A DNA stretch of 11,807 nt from an uncultured Clostridium sp. (GTDB lineage: Bacteria; Bacillota; Clostridia; Lachnospirales; Lachnospiraceae): assembly GCA_900541315.1 (NCBI GenBank), contig UQJF01000099.1, positions 1-11,807 of the forward strand, read 5' to 3'. A program made the translations under genes and the position numbers. The notes below the pieces were generated by a model. It worked only from the letters and a program-made list of their open reading frames with translations, searched no databases and was not told the DNA's origin. Of this stretch, positions 5,658-11,807 are shown piece by piece (the first letter of the stretch is position 1; each line of letters starts with the position of its first letter).

Positions 5658-6968
5658 ATGAACGATGCCGCCTGTGGTATTTTCCAGAATCTGATCAATC
5701 TGTCTGTACGTATGATGCCCATCTTTCTCTGTCTGGAACCAAAACAGAAAAACAGAGAAACCATCGCCGCCTGCTCTGTTTATCTGTGGGTCATCATGAT
5801 CTTTACCCAGTCCCTGTTTCATATCTCCGACCGCACCTTTTGGATCTTCCAGGGCATTTTTTCATGCCTTTTTTTTCTGCTGCTCCTGATCTTTTTCCAG
5901 GGATCCGCAGTAGAAAAGCTGTTCTTTTACCTGTCTGCCTGGATGCTTGCAGATCTTTCTTCCTTTCTGAACCACTTTACAGCCTGGTGTTTTTACACAC
6001 TGCTTCCATTATCCCAGGAACAGCTCTGCACACTTATCTCCCTGCTCAATGCCTCACTTTGCTGCCTGTTCGTGCATTTCTGGATGAAAAAGCGGGCAAG
6101 GGAGATCTTTGGAAGTCTCTCCCCCCGCTTTTCCCTGCTGCTGGCCGCTTATCCGGCGCTGTTTCTTTTTATCCAGCAGCTTGGCGAACGCGCCCTGTTT
6201 CCTTATGGTATTCCATCTGGTCAGAGCCATAGCCTCCTCCTCTTCTTTCTCATTCTCTGCATCAGCCTGCTTCTGCTCTATACACTGACCTTAAACAGCA
6301 CTTCACAGATTGTGAAACGTAAACAGACTGAAGAAGAACTGACCTTTGCACGCCAGATGATCAGCAAACAGCGGGAACACTACAACCAGACTCTGGACTA
6401 TATTGAACAGGTCCGCATCATCCGACATGATTTCCGGCATCACATCCATGCCCTGCTCTACATGGACAAGGAACAGCAGGTAAAATATTTAAAAAACCTT
6501 CAGAAAGAGTTAGAGACTTCCGAACAGAAAACCTTCTGTGAAAATCAGGCTGTAAACGGACTGATCCAGGAATATGCAGCACGGGCTGAAAAAGCCGGAA
6601 TCTCCTTCACCGCCCGCCTGGATCTGTCTGCCCACATCCCCATTGATGACCTGACCTTGTGCATCGTCATAGGAAATCTTCTGGAAAATGCCATGGAAGC
6701 CTCGAAAAAGATGACCAGGGATCCATTCATCCGTATTCAGGCCCGCATGGACGGTGAACACTTGCTTATGCTGGTAGAAAATGCCTATAACGGTACCATT
6801 CATGAGAAAAACGGAAAGATTCTTTCCAGTAAAAAAGACGGGGGGCTCGGGATGCTGAGTATCCAGCGTATCCTGAACCGCCCCAAAGACGAATTTGATA
6901 TTTACTTTAATGATAATACATTTACCGCCATGGTCCGGATTGGTATTGATCCGGCTATCTGCCGTTAA
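5658..6968 (+). CDS. GHKL-type membrane sensor histidine kinase (AgrC/LytS-like architecture)
   Basis: The product is 436 residues. Residues 1-212 contain about six to seven hydrophobic segments with no large extracellular loop. A coiled-coil stretch (about 216-255) leads to the phospho-acceptor H257 in IIRHDFRHHIHALL. The GHKL ATPase domain follows, with an N-box (IGNLLENAMEA, N340 and N344) and a G-box (KDGGLGML, 394-400). There is no classical F-box, usual for this subfamily. The start is supported by AAAGGAG (5641-5647) 10 bases upstream; that site overlaps the stop of the regulator gene 15 bases away, so the two are one operon. The signal could be a peptide or small metabolite and is unknown. 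No obvious terminator follows before the convergent patatin gene. Confidence 0.92.
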   Translation: MNDAACGIFQNLINLSVRMMPIFLCLEPKQKNRETIAACSVYLWVIMIFTQSLFHISDRTFWIFQGIFSCLFFLLLLIFFQGSAVEKLFFYLSAWMLADLSSFLNHFTAWCFYTLLPLSQEQLCTLISLLNASLCCLFVHFWMKKRAREIFGSLSPRFSLLLAAYPALFLFIQQLGERALFPYGIPSGQSHSLLLFFLILCISLLLLYTLTLNSTSQIVKRKQTEEELTFARQMISKQREHYNQTLDYIEQVRIIRHDFRHHIHALLYMDKEQQVKYLKNLQKELETSEQKTFCENQAVNGLIQEYAARAEKAGISFTARLDLSAHIPIDDLTLCIVIGNLLENAMEASKKMTRDPFIRIQARMDGEHLLMLVENAYNGTIHEKNGKILSSKKDGGLGMLSIQRILNRPKDEFDIYFNDNTFTAMVRIGIDPAICR

Positions 6969-7040
6969 ACGGCATGTTCTTCCAGGCCACAGGGATGATC
7001 ATCTGCATCATCAAAGTTTCCTCCAAGGCGGCATCGATGA

Positions 7041-7922
7041 TCATTGCTGTGTATTTCCATGGGCATCCGTTCTATGAGCGAGAAAAACCTTCATGGCTGC
7101 GATCTGTCTAAGCGCATCATCCCGTCCCAGCTCATAAACTTCCTTAAGCTTCTTTTGGTCTGCCTCCATGCGTCCGATGGACAGCGGAACGCTTGGGCGG
7201 ATTACAAAGATCTTTCCTTCTTTTTCCCATTTTTCAATCTCATCTAATGTATGATTATACACATCCGGGCGTTTGTATACAGCTTTTACAAATTCCGGAT
7301 ATTTCCTGTATACAAGCTTTGTCAGACTGATCCCTTCTTTTTCCTTCCTGTATCCCTTATGGCGGGTCAGTACCACTACATCCTTGTTATATCCCATTTT
7401 TGCAAATGCCTTTACCGGGATACTGTCTGTACAGCCACCATCAAGAAGCTTCATTCCTGCTGTCTTTACGATTTTTGAAACAAGAGGCAGTGACGCGGAA
7501 GCTCTCATCCGGTCTATCTCCTCCTTCATATCTGTAATAGGAAGATACTCTGCTTTTCCAGTCTCTACATTACTGCAGCCTACATAAAACTTTGTATGGC
7601 TTTTCTTAAAGGCCTCGTAATCATAAGGATCCAGCTTTTCAGGCAATGTATGATAGCAGAATTTTTCCTCTGCAATGTTGCCGGTTAAAAACAGGCTCCG
7701 AAAGCTCATAAAGTGCCAGTTGCGGCAATACTTCATATAATACCGGATGCTTCTGCCCTTCTGTCCTGACACAAAGGAACAGCCATGGATGGCACCTGCA
7801 GATACTCCGATCACACCATCAAATGTAATGCCGTTTTCCATAAATACATCCAGCACTCCGGCCGTATAAATACCTCTCATACCGCCGCCTTCTAACACCA
7901 GTCCTGTCTTTTTTTCTTTCAT
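7041..7922 (-). CDS. Patatin-like phospholipase
   Basis: This 293-residue protein of the bacterial patatin / YjjU-like group is a serine lipid acyl hydrolase. All key elements are present: oxyanion loop EGGGMRG (residues 11-17), nucleophile elbow GVSAG with S41, and the dyad aspartate D161 in LLDGGCTDSIP. The segment ASASLPLVSK (141-150) is also typical. The Lys/Glu-rich C-terminal 100 residues resemble the extra domain of this subgroup. No signal peptide is seen, so it should act in the cytoplasm or at the inner membrane face. The start at 7922 is 3 bases after the stop of the zinc-ribbon gene, with a weak GGAAG site, indicating an operon and perhaps coupled translation. The substrate is unknown. 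Confidence 0.92.
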   Translation of the reverse strand: MKEKKTGLVLEGGGMRGIYTAGVLDVFMENGITFDGVIGVSAGAIHGCSFVSGQKGRSIRYYMKYCRNWHFMSFRSLFLTGNIAEEKFCYHTLPEKLDPYDYEAFKKSHTKFYVGCSNVETGKAEYLPITDMKEEIDRMRASASLPLVSKIVKTAGMKLLDGGCTDSIPVKAFAKMGYNKDVVVLTRHKGYRKEKEGISLTKLVYRKYPEFVKAVYKRPDVYNHTLDEIEKWEKEGKIFVIRPSVPLSIGRMEADQKKLKEVYELGRDDALRQIAAMKVFLAHRTDAHGNTQQ

Positions 7923-7925
7923 AAT

Positions 7926-8486
7926 CTATTCTTCCGGCTCTGAAACCGGCTCCTCTTTCTGTTCTGTCTCTTCTTCTGTCGTATTTTCTGTTTCTGTCTC
8001 CTGGACCACATTTTCTGCTGCTTCCGTCTTTTTTTCCTCTGTGGTCTCTTTTACAGGCTCTTTTGCTGTTTCTTCCTGGACAAAATCATCCTCTGTCACA
8101 GCAATGTGCTGTTCCTCTGTCCCATCTTCTTCCTTCTGGATCGGTGTACCGCACTTACTGCAGAAAGAATCACCCTTTTTCACAGCAGCACCGCAGCAGG
8201 GACATTTTTCCGTAGTATCCAGCTGGCTGAGTTTTTTCTCTAACTCTGCCACATGAACCATGGCACTTTCGATCTCCGGGAAGAATATTTTGTATTCATC
8301 TTCCGAATCATCTCTGTGGTTTTTAAAATACACTGCACCAATTGCAGCATACAGTTCATTGATCTTCTGCTTTTCCCCCCGGATCTGGGCCTTTAACTGA
8401 AGCACCTGTGCAGCATCTTTTGCCTTTCTTGCAGCTTCTTTTCCATAACCGGTCAGATTTTTACTGATCTCATCAAAGAATGTCAT
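7926..8486 (-). CDS. Zinc-ribbon protein with coiled coil and acidic tail
   Basis: This 186-residue protein starts at MTFFDEISKN (8486), supported by AAGGAG 10 bases upstream. An in-frame ATG at 8546 would place 20 codons over the promoter. Residues 1-90 are helical/coiled-coil (EAARKAKDAAQ, LKAQIRGEKQKINELYAAIG, AELEKKLSQL). Residues 95-113 form a zinc ribbon: CPCCG, ten residues, then CSKCG, two CxxC pairs at 95/98 and 109/112. From about 119 to the end the chain is Glu/Thr/Lys-rich and probably disordered. Similar helix-plus-zinc-ribbon proteins are widespread in Clostridia, with no settled function. It is the first gene of an operon with the patatin phospholipase, so it may regulate, recruit or scaffold that enzyme; this is inference. 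Confidence 0.85.
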   Translation of the reverse strand: MTFFDEISKNLTGYGKEAARKAKDAAQVLQLKAQIRGEKQKINELYAAIGAVYFKNHRDDSEDEYKIFFPEIESAMVHVAELEKKLSQLDTTEKCPCCGAAVKKGDSFCSKCGTPIQKEEDGTEEQHIAVTEDDFVQEETAKEPVKETTEEKKTEAAENVVQETETENTTEEETEQKEEPVSEPEE

Positions 8487-8516
8487 ACTGTTCACGCTCC
8501 TTCTTCTTTTTCGCTC

Positions 8517-8546
8517 ATTATAGACCATTAGAAACAGGAATGTCAA
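8517..8546 (-). promoter_or_regulatory. Consensus sigma-A promoter for the zinc-ribbon/patatin operon
   Basis: On the minus strand TTGACA (8541-8546), 18 bp, then TATAAT (8517-8522): both hexamers are perfect. Transcription would start near 8510, about 24 bases before the zinc-ribbon start codon. This also argues against any upstream start for that gene. Confidence 0.85.
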
Positions 8547-8553
8547 CGGCAGA

Positions 8554-8599
8554 AAAAACAGCGGATATAAGATCTCAATTTCCCATATCCGCTGTTTTT
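8554..8599. terminator. Rho-independent terminator of cstA (bidirectional shape)
   Basis: AAAAACAGCGGATAT (8554-8568) pairs perfectly over 15 bp with ATATCCGCTGTTTTT (8585-8599), loop 16 bases. On the minus strand it follows the cstA stop by about 40 bases and ends in T residues, so it should terminate cstA and insulate the next operon, whose promoter begins immediately after it. Confidence 0.88.
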
Positions 8600-8638
8600 G
8601 ATCTTCAAAAAAGCCACTTTTTTAATGCTTATAAAAGC

Positions 8639-10354
8639 TTATGCAAGTTTTTCTTCATTACTATGTTTTAATTCAGCCTTCTTCTGGAACAGTTCCTTAC
8701 CAGATGTGTATACAATGATCACACCAAGGACCATTAACAGGATGGCAATGATCAGCTGCAGTCCTTCTACCATAAATACAGCAGTTCCTGCGCCAAATGC
8801 ATTGACTAGGGCAATTGTTCTTTCAACCAGTGCAGTAAAGGTTACGCAGAGCATGATGATCAGTGGCGGGAACAATGTCTTGTTCTCTCTTCCTGTCACC
8901 TTTAAGAATACACATAAAGTGATCAGTACCAGGGCACTTAACAGCTGGTTTGCACTTCCGAACAGAGGCCAGATATTTGAATATCCGATCTTTGTTAAGA
9001 TAAAGCCGCATACCAGAGTAATAACAGTTGAGAAATATTTATTGCAGAATAACTTTCTCCAGCCTTCTGCATGTTCCATATCATCTACACTGAACAGTTC
9101 CTGGAAGGACATACGTCCGATACGTGCTACAGAGTCAAGGCTTGTAAGCGCCAGGGCAGATACACACATAGTCATAAAGCACTGTGCTACATAAACCGGG
9201 ATACCGAACATTTCCAGGAAACCTGCAACACCTGCAGAGAAGATCTGGAATGGGGTTCCTGTTGCAGCAGTTCCGTCAGCAGCTGCAGCAGCACCTGCTA
9301 CGCAGAGAGCCAGAACAGCTAATAAGCTTTCCAGTACCATTGCACCATAACCAACCTTTAACATATCCTTTTCATTGGAAATGGTCTTGGAAGATGTACC
9401 GGAGGAAACCAGGCTATGGAAACCGGAAACAGCACCACATGCAACAGTTACAAACAGGATTGGGAACATATCTCCCATTTTTGCGTTCTTAAATCCAGTA
9501 TAAACCGGAAGGTTCATAGTTGGATGAGCAACTAACAGACCTACAACAGCACCGATGATCATTCCTGCAAACATAAATGTGGTCATGTAATCACGAGGCT
9601 GCATTAAAAGCCACATTGGCATTACAGCTGCCATAAAGATATAAGCAAAGGTCAGATAAGACCAGGTATCTTTTCCGGCTACTAACGGGAAAGCCATACC
9701 GATTGCCAGTGCTGCAATGGTGCATGCAAGTCCGGCAGCTGTTTCTTTCCAGCCGGTGAGATGTAAATGCTTCTGCATTACGCCAAATACCATGGCAAAT
9801 ACGATGAATAACAGGGAAATAGAACCGGCTGCGCCGTTTGTCTGTGCTGCAGCAGACAGCTCTGTTACACCATCCTTTACAGTATAAGCGTTAAATGTAC
9901 CTGCTACCATGTCTGCAAATGCTGCAATAACGATCAGGGTAAACAGCCAGCAGAACAATAAAAACAGCTTACGTCCGGTCTTGCCAATATACTTTTCGAT
10001 CAGAAGTCCCATAGACTTTCCTTCGTTCTTAACACTGGCGTACAGAGCGCCGAAGTCTGTAACAGCGCCGAAGAAAATACCACCGATGATGACCCATAAA
10101 AGTACGGGAAGCCAGCCAAATGCTGCCGCCTGGATAGCTCCGGTCACAGGGCCTGCGCCTGCGATCGATGAAAACTGATGGGCAAAAACAGTCCAGCCGT
10201 CTGTAGGGACATAGTCCTGTCCGTCTTCCTTAGCAACTGCCGGTGTCTTGGCTTTTGGATCAATTCCCCACTTATTAGCCAGCCAGCGGCCATATAATGT
10301 GTAGCCTGCAAAGAGGCATACAGCTGCGATCAAAACAATTACAAGTGTATTCAT
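8639..10354 (-). CDS. cstA: CstA-family transporter (peptide/pyruvate type)
   Basis: This 571-residue polytopic membrane protein has the CstA N-terminal domain (HQFSSIAGAGPVTG at 59-72, FGALYASVKNEGKSMG near 101-116) and the C-terminal five-helix CstA domain (GFHSLVSSGTSSK 311-323, TSLDSVARIGR 404-414, FGSANQLLSA 465-474). It is shorter than E. coli CstA (about 700) but close to Gram-positive members. E. coli relatives CstA and BtsT have been tied to peptide use and pyruvate uptake; the substrate here is not shown. The start is supported by GAGGAG about 10 bases upstream. Transcription comes from the promoter at 10881-10908 through a T-box leader, so expression should rise when a tRNA, probably tRNA-Ile, is uncharged. 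It is a monocistronic unit ending at 8554-8599. Confidence 0.94.
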   Translation of the reverse strand: MNTLVIVLIAAVCLFAGYTLYGRWLANKWGIDPKAKTPAVAKEDGQDYVPTDGWTVFAHQFSSIAGAGPVTGAIQAAAFGWLPVLLWVIIGGIFFGAVTDFGALYASVKNEGKSMGLLIEKYIGKTGRKLFLLFCWLFTLIVIAAFADMVAGTFNAYTVKDGVTELSAAAQTNGAAGSISLLFIVFAMVFGVMQKHLHLTGWKETAAGLACTIAALAIGMAFPLVAGKDTWSYLTFAYIFMAAVMPMWLLMQPRDYMTTFMFAGMIIGAVVGLLVAHPTMNLPVYTGFKNAKMGDMFPILFVTVACGAVSGFHSLVSSGTSSKTISNEKDMLKVGYGAMVLESLLAVLALCVAGAAAAADGTAATGTPFQIFSAGVAGFLEMFGIPVYVAQCFMTMCVSALALTSLDSVARIGRMSFQELFSVDDMEHAEGWRKLFCNKYFSTVITLVCGFILTKIGYSNIWPLFGSANQLLSALVLITLCVFLKVTGRENKTLFPPLIIMLCVTFTALVERTIALVNAFGAGTAVFMVEGLQLIIAILLMVLGVIIVYTSGKELFQKKAELKHSNEEKLA

Positions 10355-10534
10355 AATCTTTACTCTCCTCTCATGTAATTCTGTGGTCTAGTACATCGTA
10401 TTAATTCAATGCAAAACATCCAACTGCCATTTTCCGTAAGCGGATCATAGATCAAAAGTCTGATCGCCATATGTCTATGTGTCCTTGCGTGCAGGCACGC
10501 AGTCTCCATAGCCGCCTGGCAATGCTTTCACATT

Positions 10535-10598
10535 AAAAAAAAGGCCCGTCTTCCCGAATATCCCAAATGTTCCCAAATGGATACTCCCCAAGAAGACG
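10535..10598 (-). terminator. T-box terminator hairpin
   Basis: Minus-strand CGTCTTC (10598-10592) pairs with GAAGACG (10553-10547). An inner helix, GAGTATCC against GGATATTC, extends the stem around a short loop. Eight T residues follow (A run at 10535-10542 on the plus strand). It is mutually exclusive with the antiterminator formed by the T-box sequence. Confidence 0.85.
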
Positions 10599-10874
10599 AA
10601 GCCCCCAAACTCCGCGTTACCACTTCTTATTGTCGGTTTTCACCGGCCACTTAAGTCCTATCCTCCGACTCTCCGTTCAGACGAATAGGCTCCCTTTTAA
10701 CGGCGGGATCCCGGTCTGTCTTACTGGCAGTTTCCTGTTTTCATACAGACTGCTTGCAGGTGATATCTTTTTTGCCGCGCTGCTTTCTCTCACCAACCGG
10801 AAGCTCTCTGCAATGCGTAGGTGGCAAAAAAGTGTTGTCCTGTTCTTCGCATTTGAATGTCAAACTCTTGAATA
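10535..10874 (-). ncRNA. T-box riboswitch (leader of cstA), AUC/isoleucine specifier
   Basis: On the minus strand the leader has every T-box landmark. The distal stem I motif GCAGAGAGC...GGTTGGTGAGAG lies at about 10783-10811. Middle stem I pairs CTTTTTTGCC with GGCAAAAAAG. Below it a six-by-six internal loop (ACAACA opposite ATATCA), closed by CAGG/CCTG, places the specifier ATC (10764-10762) followed by A. The T-box AAGAAGTGGTAACGCGGA is at 10628-10611. Its bulge UGGU would pair with ACCA, meaning discriminator A73. That fits tRNA-Ile and argues against Thr or His readings. A competing terminator follows. AAGAAG of the T-box can pair with CTTCTT that is also part of the terminator stem, giving the antiterminator switch. 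Confidence 0.92.
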
Positions 10875-10880
10875 GTTGTC

Positions 10881-10908
10881 ATTATAGTCTCTTTTCTCCA
10901 TTTGTCAA
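10881..10908 (-). promoter_or_regulatory. Consensus sigma-A promoter of the T-box/cstA unit
   Basis: TTGACA (10903-10908), 16 bp, TATAAT (10881-10886) on the minus strand; both hexamers are perfect. Transcription would begin near 10874, directly in front of T-box stem I. The distance to cstA is about 520 bases, all leader. Confidence 0.88.
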
Positions 10909-11140
10909 TTCCCTGTGTTTATACTTTCTTTATATTTTCTATATCTAAATTTTATAAAATATATTCCTACAGGTTCTAATAACCTGTTAAAGTCCTATGT
11001 TTTTAAGATTCAACGTGAATTTAACTAGGAATTTTCTTCTATTTGAATTATAATATCTACAGATTTTTCAAAGAGATTCTTACAAAATTTTCATTTTTTT
11101 CAATTTTAAAAAGATTTTTAAAGAGAGGATTTAAACCATT
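10909..11140. promoter_or_regulatory. AT-rich divergent regulatory region with palindrome and candidate -10
   Basis: This non-coding, strongly AT-rich stretch separates the cstA promoter from the transglycosylase gene. It contains the palindrome ACAGGTT-ctaat-AACCTGT (10969-10987), shaped like a repressor operator, and a TATAAT (11049-11054) without a good -35 that may be the -10 of the downstream gene. No RNA gene is recognised. Confidence 0.45.
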
Positions 11141-11758
11141 ATGAACGACTCACACAAGCAGACACCTAAAAAAATGGACCATGGATCCGGTCACTCCATT
11201 GCAACCTGCTTCGGGGTTATTGGCTGGCTCTTTCATGGCATACTGTCTGTGATCACTGCCGGTCTTATTATCATGGCGATCGTCGGCCTTCTGATCTATG
11301 CAAAAGCAAAGCCGGAGCTGGATAAATGCCGTGAGATCGCCTATGACAAACTGGCGCAGATGGAACGGTCCGATTTTTCCATGCTCTCTGATACCCTCAT
11401 TTATGATAAGGACGGAAAACAGATCGGGCTTATTAATGCAGGCCATTATCAATATGTAGATATCAGTAAGATCAGCATGAACCTGCAAAACGGCTATATT
11501 GCCCAGGAGGACCGCCGCTTTAAGAGTCATGGCGGTGTAGACTGGATAGCAACCTTCCGCGCCGGTCTCGCCTTGGTCAAGCACGGCGGCCATGTGACCC
11601 AGGGAGGCAGTACCATTACCCAGCAGGTGATCAAAAATACATATCTTACCCAGGAGCGTACCTTTACAAGAAAGATCGTTGAGATCCTTCTTGCACCTGA
11701 GATTGAGAAAAAATACTCCAAAGCAGACATTATGGAGTTTTACTGCAATACCAATTTC
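11141..11758 (+). CDS. GT51 transglycosylase / class A penicillin-binding protein, N-terminal part
   Basis: This partial gene begins at ATG 11141 after AGAGAGG (12 bases). The genomic part encodes 206 residues: a short cytoplasmic tail, one membrane anchor (about 22-54) and the start of a GT51 peptidoglycan glycosyltransferase domain. Motifs are AQEDRRFKSHGGVDW with catalytic E123, QGGSTITQQVIKNTYL (154-169), RKIVEILLAPEIEKKYSK and IMEFYCNTNF. It polymerises lipid II into glycan strands outside the membrane. Whether a transpeptidase domain follows (class A PBP) or not (monofunctional enzyme) cannot be seen, because true sequence stops at 11758. The frame stays open through the adapter and would append residues such as SLIHISEPTRR, which are an artefact. 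Minus-strand frames beginning MYKRQ here are artefacts too. Confidence 0.92.
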
Positions 11759-11807
11759 CTGTCTCTTATACACATCTCCGAGCCCACGAGACGGAGCTAC
11801 ATCTCGT
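11759..11807 (+). other. Illumina Nextera adapter contamination
   Basis: The last 49 bases are synthetic. They comprise the Tn5 mosaic end CTGTCTCTTATACACATCT (11759-11777), the Nextera read-2 segment CCGAGCCCACGAGAC (11778-11792), an 8-base index GGAGCTAC (11793-11800; recalled as Nextera N718) and ATCTCGT (11801-11807), the start of the P7 arm. They should be trimmed; the contig really ends at 11758. Confidence 0.98.

Noticed and set aside
6969..7040. Possible terminator between the kinase and patatin genes
   Set aside because: The gap has a direct repeat of GATGATCAT but no stem followed by a T run on either strand.
10481..10501. Hairpin TGCGTG-CAGG-CACGCA in the cstA leader as a second terminator
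   Set aside because: The stem is only six base pairs and has no T tract; it is more likely incidental leader structure.
11150..11773. 207-residue minus-strand frame beginning MYKRQ
   Set aside because: It starts inside the Nextera adapter and lies antisense to a clear GT51 gene; MYKRQ-type starts are a known adapter artefact.

Overview
The window looks like one end of a contig from a spore-forming gut Firmicute, most likely a Clostridia / Lachnospiraceae relative. The pointers are a cotJABC spore-coat operon, a T-box riboswitch, consensus sigma-A promoters, AGGAGG-type ribosome binding sites, TAATG-type coupled starts and mid-40s GC. The taxonomic call is inference. The last 49 bases (11759-11807) are not genomic: they match the Illumina Nextera transposase adapter plus index, so the final gene is cut by an assembly artefact.

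Layout, left to right. 1-227: no recognisable gene. It holds a long near-perfect palindrome (22-82), a second inverted repeat (132-164) and a rightward intrinsic terminator (175-201). 228-1657 (minus): sporulation operon cotJA-cotJB-cotJC with overlapping genes, and an unusual 13-residue repeat tract in the CotJA N-terminus. 1905-2171 (plus): divergent 88-residue Cys/Gly/Asn-rich protein, probably a spore-surface component. 2434-3213 (plus): low-GC secreted protein with aromatic wall-binding-like repeats. It converges, through a bidirectional terminator, on a sodium:solute symporter (3334-4791, minus). 4935-6968 (plus): LytTR response regulator plus GHKL sensor kinase, divergent from the symporter and driven by a clear sigma-A promoter. 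7041-8486 (minus): two-gene operon of a zinc-ribbon protein and a patatin-like phospholipase, with a consensus promoter. 8639-10354 (minus): CstA-family transporter. 10355-10908: its long leader, containing a complete T-box riboswitch with an AUC (isoleucine) specifier. 10909-11140: AT-rich upstream region. 11141-11758 (plus): N-terminal part of a GT51 transglycosylase / class A penicillin-binding protein.

Functionally the window combines sporulation coat genes, membrane transport under signal control (a two-component system beside the symporter, a tRNA-sensing riboswitch before cstA) and cell-envelope functions. I found no phage, CRISPR or defence system. The most informative observations are the T-box ahead of cstA, the two repeat-rich probable spore-surface proteins around the cotJ promoter region, the unexplained palindrome at the left edge, and the adapter contamination at the right edge.
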